Part shown: in pieces, positions 29,575 through 37,515 of the stretch | Layout: each line of letters begins with the position of its first letter | Position numbering within the stretch: the stretch's first letter is position 1 | NCBI GenBank assembly: GCA_910577525.1 | Contig: CAJTLI010000022.1 | Coordinates: 1-40,462, forward strand | Length of the DNA stretch: 40,462 nucleotides | Reading direction: 5' to 3' | From: an uncultured Oscillospiraceae bacterium | Lineage (GTDB): Bacteria; Bacillota; Clostridia; Oscillospirales; Oscillospiraceae | The notes under the pieces: generated by a model | Databases searched by the model: none | What the model was told of the DNA's origin: nothing | Seen by the model: the letters and a program-made list of their open reading frames with translations, nothing else | Made by a program: the position numbers and the translations under genes

Positions 29575-31482
29575 ATGATCGACATACAGCTCACCGGCCT
29601 TGTCAAGGAGTTCGAGGTCGGCAAACGAATTTTAGACGGCTTTTCCCTCCAGGTGGACCAGGGGGAGCGGGTGGGCCTGCTGGGCCCCAACGGCGCGGGC
29701 AAGACCACCATCTTCCGCATGATGACCGGCCAGGTCCGCCCCGACGAGGGGACCATCGCCATCGCCCCGGGCAAGCGGCTGGGCCTCATCTCCCAGATCC
29801 CCGTCTATCCGGCGGGCTACACCGTCCGGGACGTGCTGGACACCGCCTTCGCCCCCCTCCACGCCATGGAGGAGGAGCTGGCCCGGCTGGCGGCGAGCAT
29901 GGCGGGCGGGGACGACCCAGCCGTGCTGGCCCGGTACGACCAGCTCGCCGCCGCCTTCGAGCTGGGGGGCGGCTACGACACCGAGACCCGGCTGAACAAG
30001 GTCTGCAACGGCCTGGGCATCGGGGCGGACATGCGTGAGCGGCCCTTCGACGCCCTGTCCGGCGGGGAGAAGACCCGGATCAACCTGGCCCGGCTCATTT
30101 TGGAGGACACCGATATCCTCCTGTTGGACGAGCCCACCAACCACCTGGACCTGAACGCCACCGAGTGGCTGGAGGGCTATCTGGAGCGGTTCAAGGGCAC
30201 GGTGCTGGCCATCTCCCATGACCGCTGGTTTCTGGACAAGGTGGTCAAACGGGTGGCGGAGATTCAGGACGGGAAGGCGGAGCTTTACTCCGGCAGCTAC
30301 TCCTTTTACGTGGAGGAGAAGGAGCGGCGCTATCAGGAGCGCTTGAAGCAGTACGAGAAGGAGCAGGCGAAAATATCTCAGCTGGAGGCCGCGGCGGAGC
30401 AGATGCGCTTGTGGGCCTTCAAGGGCAACGACAAGCAGTACCGCCGGGCCATCAACATGGAGCGGCGGATTGAGCGTATGCGCACCACCGACCGGCCCAC
30501 CAAAGAGCGGAAGCTGTCCACCCGGTTTGGGGAGCGGGAGTTTCACGGCGACGAGGCCCTGGTGGTGACGGAGCTGAAAAAGTCCTTTGGGGAGCGGGTG
30601 CTCTTCGACCACATCAACCTGGACGTGGCGGGGGGCGAGCGGATCGCCCTGCTGGGGGACAACGGCACGGGCAAGTCCACCTTTATCAAGCTCATCATGG
30701 GGGAGGAGGCCCCCGATTCCGGGTCCATCTACCTGGGGCCCTCCATCCGAATTGGCTACCTGCCCCAGATCATCCACTTCGACCGGCCCGACCGGAACCT
30801 GGTGGACACCATGCTCTACGCCCAGAACTGCTCCACCCAGGAGGCTCGGGACCGGCTGGCCTCTTTCAAATTCCGGGGGGAGGACGTGTTCAAGCAGGTG
30901 TCCGCCCTGTCCGGCGGGGAGCAGTCGAGGCTGCGGCTGTGTATGCTCATGGACAGCCGGATCAACCTGCTGATTCTGGACGAGCCCACCAACCATCTGG
31001 ACATCGGCTCCCGGGAGTGGATTGAGGAGGCGGTGGAGGAGTACGGCGGCAACCTGCTGTTCGTCTCCCACGACCGCTATTTCATCGAGAAGTTCGCCAC
31101 CCGGGTTTGGATGCTGGAACACGGACAGATCACCGATTTTCACGGCTCCTACACCGAGTTCCGCGCCTTCCGGGAGCGGCAGGAGGCGCTCAAAAACGCG
31201 AAAACCGCCCCGGAGCCGGAGAAACCGAAAGAGGACAAGCTGAAGCAAAAACGCCCCGGCGGCACGAAAGAGCTGGAAAAACAGGCCCGCGCCGCCGAGC
31301 GGGCGGTGGAAAAGGCGGAGGTCCGGCTGGACGAGCTGGCCCAGGAGGCGGAGGAGGCCGCGTCGGACTATCTGCGGCTCCAGGAGATCTACAAGGAGCG
31401 GGAGGCCGCCGAGGATGAGCTGGCCCACCTCTACGGGGAGTGGGAGCGGCTGGCGGCGGAGCTGGAGGAGGCCCGGGGATGA
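29575..31482 (+). CDS. ABC-F family ATP-binding protein
   Basis: A 635-residue soluble protein with two ABC domains and no membrane segments. Domain 1: Walker A GPNGAGKTT near 37, signature LSGGEKTR, Walker B ILLLDEPTNHLDL. Domain 2: GDNGTGKST near 362, LSGGEQSRL, LLILDEPTNHLDI. The interdomain linker (about 240-320, charged, with KGNDKQYRRA) is the part that reaches the ribosomal peptidyl-transferase centre in ABC-F proteins. The last 90 residues form a charged coiled coil. Members either aid translation or protect ribosomes from antibiotics; the sequence alone does not decide. The stop overlaps the start of the YdcF gene (ATGA). Confidence 0.93.
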   Translation: MIDIQLTGLVKEFEVGKRILDGFSLQVDQGERVGLLGPNGAGKTTIFRMMTGQVRPDEGTIAIAPGKRLGLISQIPVYPAGYTVRDVLDTAFAPLHAMEEELARLAASMAGGDDPAVLARYDQLAAAFELGGGYDTETRLNKVCNGLGIGADMRERPFDALSGGEKTRINLARLILEDTDILLLDEPTNHLDLNATEWLEGYLERFKGTVLAISHDRWFLDKVVKRVAEIQDGKAELYSGSYSFYVEEKERRYQERLKQYEKEQAKISQLEAAAEQMRLWAFKGNDKQYRRAINMERRIERMRTTDRPTKERKLSTRFGEREFHGDEALVVTELKKSFGERVLFDHINLDVAGGERIALLGDNGTGKSTFIKLIMGEEAPDSGSIYLGPSIRIGYLPQIIHFDRPDRNLVDTMLYAQNCSTQEARDRLASFKFRGEDVFKQVSALSGGEQSRLRLCMLMDSRINLLILDEPTNHLDIGSREWIEEAVEEYGGNLLFVSHDRYFIEKFATRVWMLEHGQITDFHGSYTEFRAFRERQEALKNAKTAPEPEKPKEDKLKQKRPGGTKELEKQARAAERAVEKAEVRLDELAQEAEEAASDYLRLQEIYKEREAAEDELAHLYGEWERLAAELEEARG

Positions 31483-32168
31483 GCGGCGCGGACAGTTTTA
31501 TGCAGAGCTACCGGCGCTACAAGGGCAGCAGCCCCCAGCGGAAAAAGAGGCCCTGGCTCACCGCCCTGCTGATTTTGCTGGGGCTTGGCCTTGTTCTGTT
31601 CGGGGCGCTGGAGGCCGTCATTGCCATCCACAGCCGGGACCGGGTGGCAGCGGATCCCCAGCCGGAGGTCATGGTCATCTTCGGCTGTCAGATGCGGAGG
31701 GACGGCCCATCCATTCTGCTCCGTGACCGGCTGGATGCCGCCCTGGCCTACTGGGAGGAGCACCCGGATATCAAGATCGTCGTCACCGGCGGCAAGGGGG
31801 ACGACGAGCACGTCTCCGAGGCCCAGGGGATGTACGACTACCTCGCCGCCCATGGGGTGGATGGGGAGAAAATCTGGATGGAGGATCAGTCCCGGAACAC
31901 CTGGCAGAACGTCAACTACACCTTTGACCTGATGGAGCGGGAGGGCTGGGATGTCACCGATGACGTGCTGCTGGTGTCCAGCGGGTTTCATCTGGCCCGG
32001 ATTGAAATGCTCTGGGACCGGGCGCGGGACGGCAGGCTGCAAGGAGAGGTCTATCACGACCAGTATATCTCCACCCTGGCCGCGCCGGTGAGCCACGGGC
32101 CCTCCCGGGTGCAGATGTTCTTTCGGGAGCCGCTGGCCCTGGTGAAATCCTTCCTCTTTGACCGGTAA
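31479..32168 (+). CDS. YdcF-family membrane protein (DUF218)
   Basis: A 229-residue protein: one N-terminal membrane segment (about 26-46, LTALLILLGLGLVLFGALEAVIAI) and then a DUF218/YdcF domain with VMVIFGCQMRRDGPSILLRDRLDAAL, VVTGGKGDDEHVSEAQGM, SRNTWQNVNYTFD and VLLVSSGFHLARIEM. The family includes SanA and ElyC, linked to envelope integrity, but the activity is unknown. It begins at ATG 31479 inside the ABC-F stop codon, so it is translationally coupled. A GC hairpin follows the stop. Confidence 0.88.
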   Translation: MSGADSFMQSYRRYKGSSPQRKKRPWLTALLILLGLGLVLFGALEAVIAIHSRDRVAADPQPEVMVIFGCQMRRDGPSILLRDRLDAALAYWEEHPDIKIVVTGGKGDDEHVSEAQGMYDYLAAHGVDGEKIWMEDQSRNTWQNVNYTFDLMEREGWDVTDDVLLVSSGFHLARIEMLWDRARDGRLQGEVYHDQYISTLAAPVSHGPSRVQMFFREPLALVKSFLFDR

Positions 32169-32182
32169 ATCCGCGATATCAG

Positions 32183-32210
32183 CCCCACCGCCCTCCGCGG
32201 GGCGGTGGGG
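32183..32210 (+). terminator. GC hairpin between ydcF-type gene and prfA
   Basis: An eleven-pair stem, 32183-32193 with 32200-32210, loop of six, but AAGAAATT rather than T follows. Possibly an attenuator or RNA end. Confidence 0.4.
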
Positions 32211-32235
32211 AAGAAATTGAGAATTAGGTGATGCT

Positions 32236-33294
32236 ATGACGGACAACCTGAAAAATATTGAGCTGCGTTATGCGGAGCTGGAGGCCCGGCTGTCCGCCAA
32301 CGAGACCTACGCCGACCCGGAGCTGGTGTCCCGGCTCAACCGGGAGCAGAAGGAGCTGGAGCCCCTGGTGACGGCCTGGCGGGCGCTGCGCCGCGCCCAG
32401 AGCGATCTGGCGGAGGCGGAGGAGCTGCTCTCCGACCCGGAGATGAAGGAGCTGGCCCAGGCGGAGCTGGCCCAGGCCAAGGAAGACATCGAACGGCTGG
32501 AGCGGGAGATCAAGGTGCTCCTCCTGCCCCGCGACCCCAACGACGGCAAAAACGTCATCATGGAGATCCGGGCGGGGGTGGGCGGCGAGGAGTCCGCCCT
32601 GTTCGCCCACTCCCTCACCCGGATGTACACCATGTACGCGGAAAAGCGGGGCTGGAAAGTGGAGGTCAACTCCGCAAGCGAGACGGAGCTGGGCGGGGTC
32701 AAGGAGATCTCCTTTACCATCGAGGGGGACGGCGCCTGGTCCCGGATGAAGTTCGAAAGCGGCGTCCACCGGGTTCAGCGGGTGCCGGAGACAGAGTCCG
32801 GCGGACGGGTCCACACCTCCACCGCCACCGTGGCGGTGCTGCCCGAAATGGAGACGGCGGACGTGGAGCTCAACCCCGCCGATGTGGAAATGCAGGTGTT
32901 CCGCTCCTCCGGGGCGGGGGGGCAGCACATCAACAAGACCTCCTCCGCCGTGCGGCTCATCCACCGGCCCACCGGGACGGTGGTGGAGTGCCAGCAGGAG
33001 CGCTCCCAGTTCCAGAACCGGGAGAAGGCCATGCGCCTGCTGGCCTCCATCCTCTATGACCGGGAGCAGGAGCGCATTCAGTCGGAGTACGGCGAGAACC
33101 GCCGCAGCCAGGTGGGCACCGGCATGCGCAACGAGCGCATCCGCACCTACAACTTTCCCCAGGGGCGGCTCACCGACCACCGGGTAGGGCTGACGCTGTA
33201 CAAGCTGGACGCGGTGATGGACGGCGACCTGGACGAGATCATCGACGCGCTGGCCGCCGCCCGTCAGGCGGAGCAGCTGGCGGAACGGGGGTAG
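32236..33294 (+). CDS. prfA: Peptide chain release factor 1
   Basis: A 352-residue class I release factor that recognises UAA and UAG. GGQ is at residues 228-230 (SSGAGGQHINKTSSAVRL) and triggers peptide hydrolysis. The stop-codon reading PxT motif is PET in HRVQRVPETESGG, which marks RF1, since RF2 has SPF. AGGTGAT lies before the ATG. In many Firmicutes prfA is followed by prmC, which methylates the GGQ glutamine, then by sua5; here prmC is missing and a HAD-TsaC fusion comes next. Confidence 0.97.
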   Translation: MTDNLKNIELRYAELEARLSANETYADPELVSRLNREQKELEPLVTAWRALRRAQSDLAEAEELLSDPEMKELAQAELAQAKEDIERLEREIKVLLLPRDPNDGKNVIMEIRAGVGGEESALFAHSLTRMYTMYAEKRGWKVEVNSASETELGGVKEISFTIEGDGAWSRMKFESGVHRVQRVPETESGGRVHTSTATVAVLPEMETADVELNPADVEMQVFRSSGAGGQHINKTSSAVRLIHRPTGTVVECQQERSQFQNREKAMRLLASILYDREQERIQSEYGENRRSQVGTGMRNERIRTYNFPQGRLTDHRVGLTLYKLDAVMDGDLDEIIDALAAARQAEQLAERG

Positions 33295-33412
33295 CGGCGC
33301 GTTCCTTGAAGGAGCGCCTGGGCCAGCTACGGCGGTTGGGCGCGTTTGGCGCAGACCTCAACATACAAATAAAGGGGGGACTGGCCCGGGCCGAGAGAAA
33401 GGAACGCGCCGC
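33294..33412. repeat. Spaced 14-base inverted repeat after prfA
   Basis: Perfect 14-base arms, 33294-33307 and 33399-33412 (GCGGCGCGTTCCTT and its complement), enclosing 91 bases, in the 139-base gap between prfA and the fusion gene. The interior has a GGCCCGGGCC palindrome near 33383. Either a large hairpin in the RNA or the ends of a decayed insertion; no gene inside. Confidence 0.55.
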
Positions 33413-33433
33413 TGCCCCGGAAAGAGTATTTAA

Positions 33434-34708
33434 ATGTTTTCTCATATCATTTTCGATCTGGACGGCACCCTCCTCAACACCATCGACGATCTGGCGGACG
33501 CGGGCAACCACGTCTGCGCCGCTCACGGCTGGCCCACCCACACGGTGGACCAGTTCAAGCATATGGTGGGAAACGGCATCCCCAACCTGGTGAGCCGCTT
33601 CACCCCGGACGGTCTCAGCGAGGAGGAGCTGGCCCAGGCCCTGGCGGAATTTTCCGCCTACTACGGCGAACACAAGGAGGACAAGACCGCCCCCTACCCC
33701 GGCGTCCCGGAGCTGCTGGACGCCCTGAAGGGAGCGGGGCTGCGGCTGTCTGTGCTGTCCAACAAGGCCCACGCCCTGGCGGGGCCGGTGGTGGAGCACT
33801 ATCTCCCCGGCGTGTTTGAGTACGTCCAGGGGGCGCTGCCCGGCGCGCCGCTGAAGCCCGACCCCACCCTCCTCCGCGCCCTGATGGAGCAGGTAGGGGC
33901 AAAGCCGGAGACTACTCTGTTTGTGGGGGACAGCGGCGTGGACGCGCTGACGGGCAAAAACGGCGGGCTGACCGTGTGCGGCGTGCTGTGGGGCTTCCGG
34001 GACCGGGAGGAGCTGAAGGACGCTGGGGCGGAGTGGATCATCCACAGCCCGGACCAGCTGGCCGCCATTGCCACCGGCACCGCCCTGCTGCCCGCCGGGC
34101 AGGGGGCGCTGGCGGCGGAGCTGCTGCGCATGGGCCGCCTGGCGGCGGTGCCCACCGAGACGGTATACGGCTTGGCGGCGGACGCCAGCCAGGAAAACGC
34201 GGTCCAGGCCGTCTACGCGGTCAAGGGCCGCCCCGAGCAAAAGCCGCTGAACGTGCTGGTGGACGGCATAGCCATGGCGGAGACCGTCTGCCGGGACATT
34301 CCGGCGGACGCCTACCGGCTGGCGGACGCCTTCTGGCCCGGGCCGCTGACCATGGTTTTGCGGGGGAACGGAACCCTGCCCCCCATCGTCTCCGCCGGGG
34401 GGGTCACTCAGGGGGTGCGCTGCCCCGACCATCCGGATACGCTGGCCGTCATCAGGGCCCTGGGCCGGCCCCTGGCCTGCCCCTCCGCCAACCTGTCGGG
34501 AGGGCCCAGCCCCAGGTCCGCCGGGGAGGCGCTGGGCCAGCTGGCCGGGAAGATCGACGCGGTGCTGGACGGGGGCCCCTGCGCGGTGGGGGTGGAGTCC
34601 ACCATTTTGGACCTGACCGCCGCCCCCTACCGGATCTTACGGGAGGGCGGGCTGAGCCGGGAGAACATCGAGGCAGTTTTAGGCCCCGGCAAATTGGAAA
34701 ACAATTGA
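33434..34708 (+). CDS. Fusion: HAD phosphatase + TsaC threonylcarbamoyl-AMP synthase
   Basis: One unbroken 424-residue frame with two complete enzymes. Residues 1-215: HAD hydrolase of the phosphoglycolate-phosphatase type (nucleophile Asp8 and Asp10 in FDLDGTLLNT, VLSNKAH, Lys near KPDP, and FVGDSGVDALTGKNGG). From about 216: a TsaC/YrdC domain with PTETVYG at 240-246, KGRPEQKPL at 264, CPSANLSGG, VESTILDL and ILREGG, which makes threonylcarbamoyl-AMP for the t6A base of tRNA. There is no C-terminal Sua5 domain. The join has almost no linker. The ribosome site is weak (GGAAAG about 10 bases before the ATG). prfA upstream matches the usual sua5 neighbourhood. The HAD part may act on a phosphate by-product or simply be linked for expression. 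Confidence 0.92.
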   Translation: MFSHIIFDLDGTLLNTIDDLADAGNHVCAAHGWPTHTVDQFKHMVGNGIPNLVSRFTPDGLSEEELAQALAEFSAYYGEHKEDKTAPYPGVPELLDALKGAGLRLSVLSNKAHALAGPVVEHYLPGVFEYVQGALPGAPLKPDPTLLRALMEQVGAKPETTLFVGDSGVDALTGKNGGLTVCGVLWGFRDREELKDAGAEWIIHSPDQLAAIATGTALLPAGQGALAAELLRMGRLAAVPTETVYGLAADASQENAVQAVYAVKGRPEQKPLNVLVDGIAMAETVCRDIPADAYRLADAFWPGPLTMVLRGNGTLPPIVSAGGVTQGVRCPDHPDTLAVIRALGRPLACPSANLSGGPSPRSAGEALGQLAGKIDAVLDGGPCAVGVESTILDLTAAPYRILREGGLSRENIEAVLGPGKLENN

Positions 34709-34727
34709 AAGGAAATCAAGTTAAGCA

Positions 34728-35006
34728 ATGAATATAGAGGTAAAAAACAACATCGCCCTCGTGCGGGAGCCGGGGGTGCTCATCACCAGCGGCCCCTCCG
34801 CCATGGAGCTGCTGGCCTCGGTCCGGTATGAGACGGGCTGCACCGCGATGGTTCTGTTCAAGGAGCGGCTGGACGAGGGGGGGTTCTCAGGCTATACCAG
34901 CAAGCCCCTCCGGGACTTCATCCGGGAGAGCAATCAGGGCCGGCACGTCTGCTTTCAGCCCGACGAGGCGTCGGCCCTGGCCTGGCTGGAGCGGGCGGGC
35001 GCATGA
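34728..35006 (+). CDS. Shortened DUF4180 protein
   Basis: A 92-residue protein. The N-terminal part (GVLITSGPSAMELLASVRYETGCTAMVLFKE) and the C-terminal part (FSGYTSKPLRDFIRESNQGRHVCF) match the two ends of DUF4180 proteins as I remember them, which are about 115-120 residues long. The middle of the family, about 30 residues with a DLKT/AGEILQK-type helix and a strand, is absent, leaving DEGGF in its place; the frame is intact. Function of the family is unknown. AAAGGAAA precedes the ATG at a wide spacing. The stop overlaps the coaE start (ATGA), so it is translated with coaE. Confidence 0.72.
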   Translation: MNIEVKNNIALVREPGVLITSGPSAMELLASVRYETGCTAMVLFKERLDEGGFSGYTSKPLRDFIRESNQGRHVCFQPDEASALAWLERAGA

Positions 35007-35593
35007 CCGTCATCGGCATTACCGGCCCCACCGGGGCGGGCAAAACCACGGTGCTGAACGTGCTGGCGGAGCTGGGCGGGGCCGTCGCGGACTGCGACGC
35101 GGTGTATCACCAGCTGCTGCTCACTGATGTGTCCATGCAAAATGAGCTGAAAAACCGGTTTGGACGGGAAATTTTTGATGAAAATGGGTACTTGCGCCGG
35201 AAGGAACTTGGTGCTATTGTATTCGGGGACCGGTCCGCGCTGGATGACTTAAACGCCATCACCCACCGGCACATCGTGGCGGAGCTGCGGCGGCTCATCG
35301 CCCGGGCGGAGGAGGCGGGCCGCCCGGCCATGGCCCTGGACGCCGTCGCCCTGCTGGAGAGCGGGGCGGGCGGGCTGTGCGATGTGACCGTGGCCGTCAC
35401 CGCGCCGGAGGAGCTTCGGGTGCGCCGCGTCATGGCCCGGGAGGGCGTTTCGGAGGAGTACGCCTGGGCCAGAGTGGGGGCCCAGAAGCCCAGCGCCTGG
35501 TTTGAGGCGCGCTGTACCTATACCCTGCGCAACGACGGGGACCGGGAAAGCCTTGAGGCCAAGGCCCGGACCCTGTTTGAATCTATTTTTTGA
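35003..35593 (+). CDS. coaE: Dephospho-CoA kinase
   Basis: A 196-residue P-loop kinase for the last step of coenzyme A synthesis (3'-phosphorylation of dephospho-CoA). The P-loop GPTGAGKTT is at residues 8-16, followed by DCDAVYHQLL with the conserved Asp, then ITHRHIVAELRR and the DVTVAVTAPEELRVRRVMAREG core/lid region. The length is normal. The ATG overlaps the stop of the DUF4180 gene. 15 bases later the M18 aminopeptidase starts, with AAGGAGGA as ribosome site. Confidence 0.93.
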   Translation: MTVIGITGPTGAGKTTVLNVLAELGGAVADCDAVYHQLLLTDVSMQNELKNRFGREIFDENGYLRRKELGAIVFGDRSALDDLNAITHRHIVAELRRLIARAEEAGRPAMALDAVALLESGAGGLCDVTVAVTAPEELRVRRVMAREGVSEEYAWARVGAQKPSAWFEARCTYTLRNDGDRESLEAKARTLFESIF

Positions 35594-35608
35594 AGGAGGA
35601 TCAGCGAA

Positions 35609-37018
35609 ATGGAAGAAAAGACGGCGGGCCAGCAGCTGCGGGAGGCGCTGCTGACCCAGAGAAAAAACGGTTGGGACGTGGTGGACGAGACCAGGTCCCA
35701 GGCCATTTTTGACTACTGCGAGGGCTACAAGGCCTTCCTGAACCGGGGCAAAACCGAGCGCTGCTGCGTGGACTACACGCTGGAGCTGGCCCAGGCCGCG
35801 GGCTTTGTCCCCCTGGAGCGGGGCATGGAACTCCACCCCGGCGCCAAGGTGTACCGGGTGAACCGGGGCCGGGGCATCAACCTGGCTATTGTGGGCTCCG
35901 TCCCCCTGGATCAGGGCGTGTCCATCACCGCCTCCCACATCGACAGCCCCCGGCTGGACCTGAAGCCCACCCCCCTGTATGAGGACAATGAGCTGGCCTT
36001 CCTCAAGACCCATTACTACGGCGGCATCAAAAAATATCAGTGGGTGACCATCCCCCTGGAGCTGCGGGGGGTGGTGGCCATGAAGGACGGCACGGTGAAG
36101 CCCATCTCCGTGGGCTCCTACCCCGGCGACCCCCTGTTCACCATCAGCGACCTGCTGCCCCACCTGGGGGCGGAGCAGGCCAAGAAGCCCCTGGGGGAGG
36201 CCATCCCCGCCGAGAGCCTGAACATCCTGGTGGGCAGCCGCCCCCTGAAGGACGACGAGGGCAGCGACCGGGTGAAGCTGGCGGTGATGAAGCTGCTCTA
36301 CGACCACTACGGCATCCGGGAGCCGGACTTTATCTCCGCCGAGATCGAGGCCGTCCCCGCCTTCAACGCGGTGGACATCGGCTTTGACCGCTCCCTCATC
36401 GGGGCCTACGGCCACGACGACCGGGTGTGCGGCTACGCCGCCCTGAAGGCCCTGCTGGACCTGGAGGGCGTTCCCATGCGCACCTGCGTGTGCGTGCTGG
36501 CGGACAAGGAGGAGATCGGTTCCGAGGGCGTCAGCGGTATGCAGTCCACCTTCTTCGACACCTTTGTGGGCGACCTGTGCGCCACCCAGAAGGTGCCCCT
36601 GCGGGTGTGCCTGGAGAAGTCCTTCTGCCTGTCCACCGACGTGACGGCGGCCTACGACCCCAATTTCGCCGCAAATCTGGTGTATGAAAAGCACAACTCC
36701 GCCTATGTGAACTACGGCGTGGGGCTGTGCAAGTACACCGGCGCCCGGGGCAAGAGCGGCGCCTCCGACGCCGGGGCGGAGCTGGTGGCCTACGTCCGCC
36801 GCCTGCTGGACGACCAGGGCGTTCTGTGGCAGATGGCGGAGCTGGGCGCCGCCGACAAGGGCGGTGGCGGCACGGTGGCCTGCTACATGGCTAACCGGAA
36901 CATCGACACGCTGGACGCGGGGGTGCCGGTTTTGAGTATGCACGCCCCCTTCGAGGTGGTGTCCAAGCTGGACTGCTATATGACCTATGCCGCCTGCAAG
37001 GCGGTGTACAAGGGCTGA
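35609..37018 (+). CDS. M18-family aminopeptidase
   Basis: A 469-residue two-zinc aminopeptidase that removes N-terminal residues, often acidic ones, in the cytoplasm. Metal and catalytic residues are visible in TASHIDSPRLDLKP (His near 111, Asp nearby), GHDDRVCGYAALKAL (bridging Asp), DKEEIGSEG (catalytic and metal glutamates), STDVTAAYDPNF and SMHAPFEVVSKLD (His). AAGGAGGA precedes the ATG. The length is as expected for the family. It is followed after 3 bases by a GNAT gene, so the coaE-to-GNAT stretch is one transcript closed by the hairpin at 37469-37512. Confidence 0.95.
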   Translation: MEEKTAGQQLREALLTQRKNGWDVVDETRSQAIFDYCEGYKAFLNRGKTERCCVDYTLELAQAAGFVPLERGMELHPGAKVYRVNRGRGINLAIVGSVPLDQGVSITASHIDSPRLDLKPTPLYEDNELAFLKTHYYGGIKKYQWVTIPLELRGVVAMKDGTVKPISVGSYPGDPLFTISDLLPHLGAEQAKKPLGEAIPAESLNILVGSRPLKDDEGSDRVKLAVMKLLYDHYGIREPDFISAEIEAVPAFNAVDIGFDRSLIGAYGHDDRVCGYAALKALLDLEGVPMRTCVCVLADKEEIGSEGVSGMQSTFFDTFVGDLCATQKVPLRVCLEKSFCLSTDVTAAYDPNFAANLVYEKHNSAYVNYGVGLCKYTGARGKSGASDAGAELVAYVRRLLDDQGVLWQMAELGAADKGGGGTVACYMANRNIDTLDAGVPVLSMHAPFEVVSKLDCYMTYAACKAVYKG

Positions 37019-37021
37019 GCC

Positions 37022-37459
37022 GTGGTCCGGCTGGAACCCATCGGCCCGGATAACTGGCGGGAGGAGCTGGCCGTCCGGGAGGATCAGCGGCGGTTTGTCT
37101 CGGACCCCAACCGCCTGCTGGCCCGGGCCTATGCCCACCGGGCGCAGCGCAGCCAGGCAAAGCTGATTCGCGAGGATGACGTCCCGGTGGGAATGCTGAT
37201 GTACTTCGACTGGCGGTCGGCCGGGCGGTATGTGTTCAGCCAGCTCTTTATCGACCAGCGGTATCAGGGCCGGGGCCTGGGCGAACAGGCGGCCCGGCTG
37301 GCCCTGGACGAGATGCGGGCGGACGGCCGGTTCCAAAAGGTCTGCCTGTGCTATGCGGAGGGCGACGAGCCCGCCCGGCGGCTGTATGAGAAGCTGGGCT
37401 TCCGCCCCACCGGCGAGGTGGACGGAGACGAGGTCATCATGGTGCTGGATCATTTATAA
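37022..37459 (+). CDS. GNAT-family N-acetyltransferase
   Basis: A 145-residue acetyl-CoA-dependent transferase. The acetyl-CoA loop is QRYQGRGLGEQAARLAL near residue 80, followed by KVCLCYAEGDEPARRLYEKLGFRPTGEV, the standard C-terminal part. The N-terminal AVREDQRRFVSDPNRLLARAY is of the type seen in polyamine acetyltransferases (SpeG/BltD-like), but the substrate is not certain. It starts with GTG, AAGGG upstream, 3 bases after the M18 stop. Confidence 0.88.
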   Translation: MVRLEPIGPDNWREELAVREDQRRFVSDPNRLLARAYAHRAQRSQAKLIREDDVPVGMLMYFDWRSAGRYVFSQLFIDQRYQGRGLGEQAARLALDEMRADGRFQKVCLCYAEGDEPARRLYEKLGFRPTGEVDGDEVIMVLDHL

Positions 37460-37468
37460 CGCGGATAA

Positions 37469-37512
37469 AAACGCCCCCTTCTGCGGATACTATTTCGCAA
37501 AAGGGGGCGTTT
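37469..37512 (+). terminator. Terminator hairpin overlapping the next ribosome site
   Basis: AAACGCCCCCTT at 37469-37480 pairs with 37501-37512; a short inner CTGCG/CGCA helix may add to it. It ends 3 bases before the ATG of the TepA-like gene, and the only ribosome-site candidate for that gene, GGGGG at 37503-37507, lies in the 3' arm. Confidence 0.65.
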
Positions 37513-37515
37513 GCC

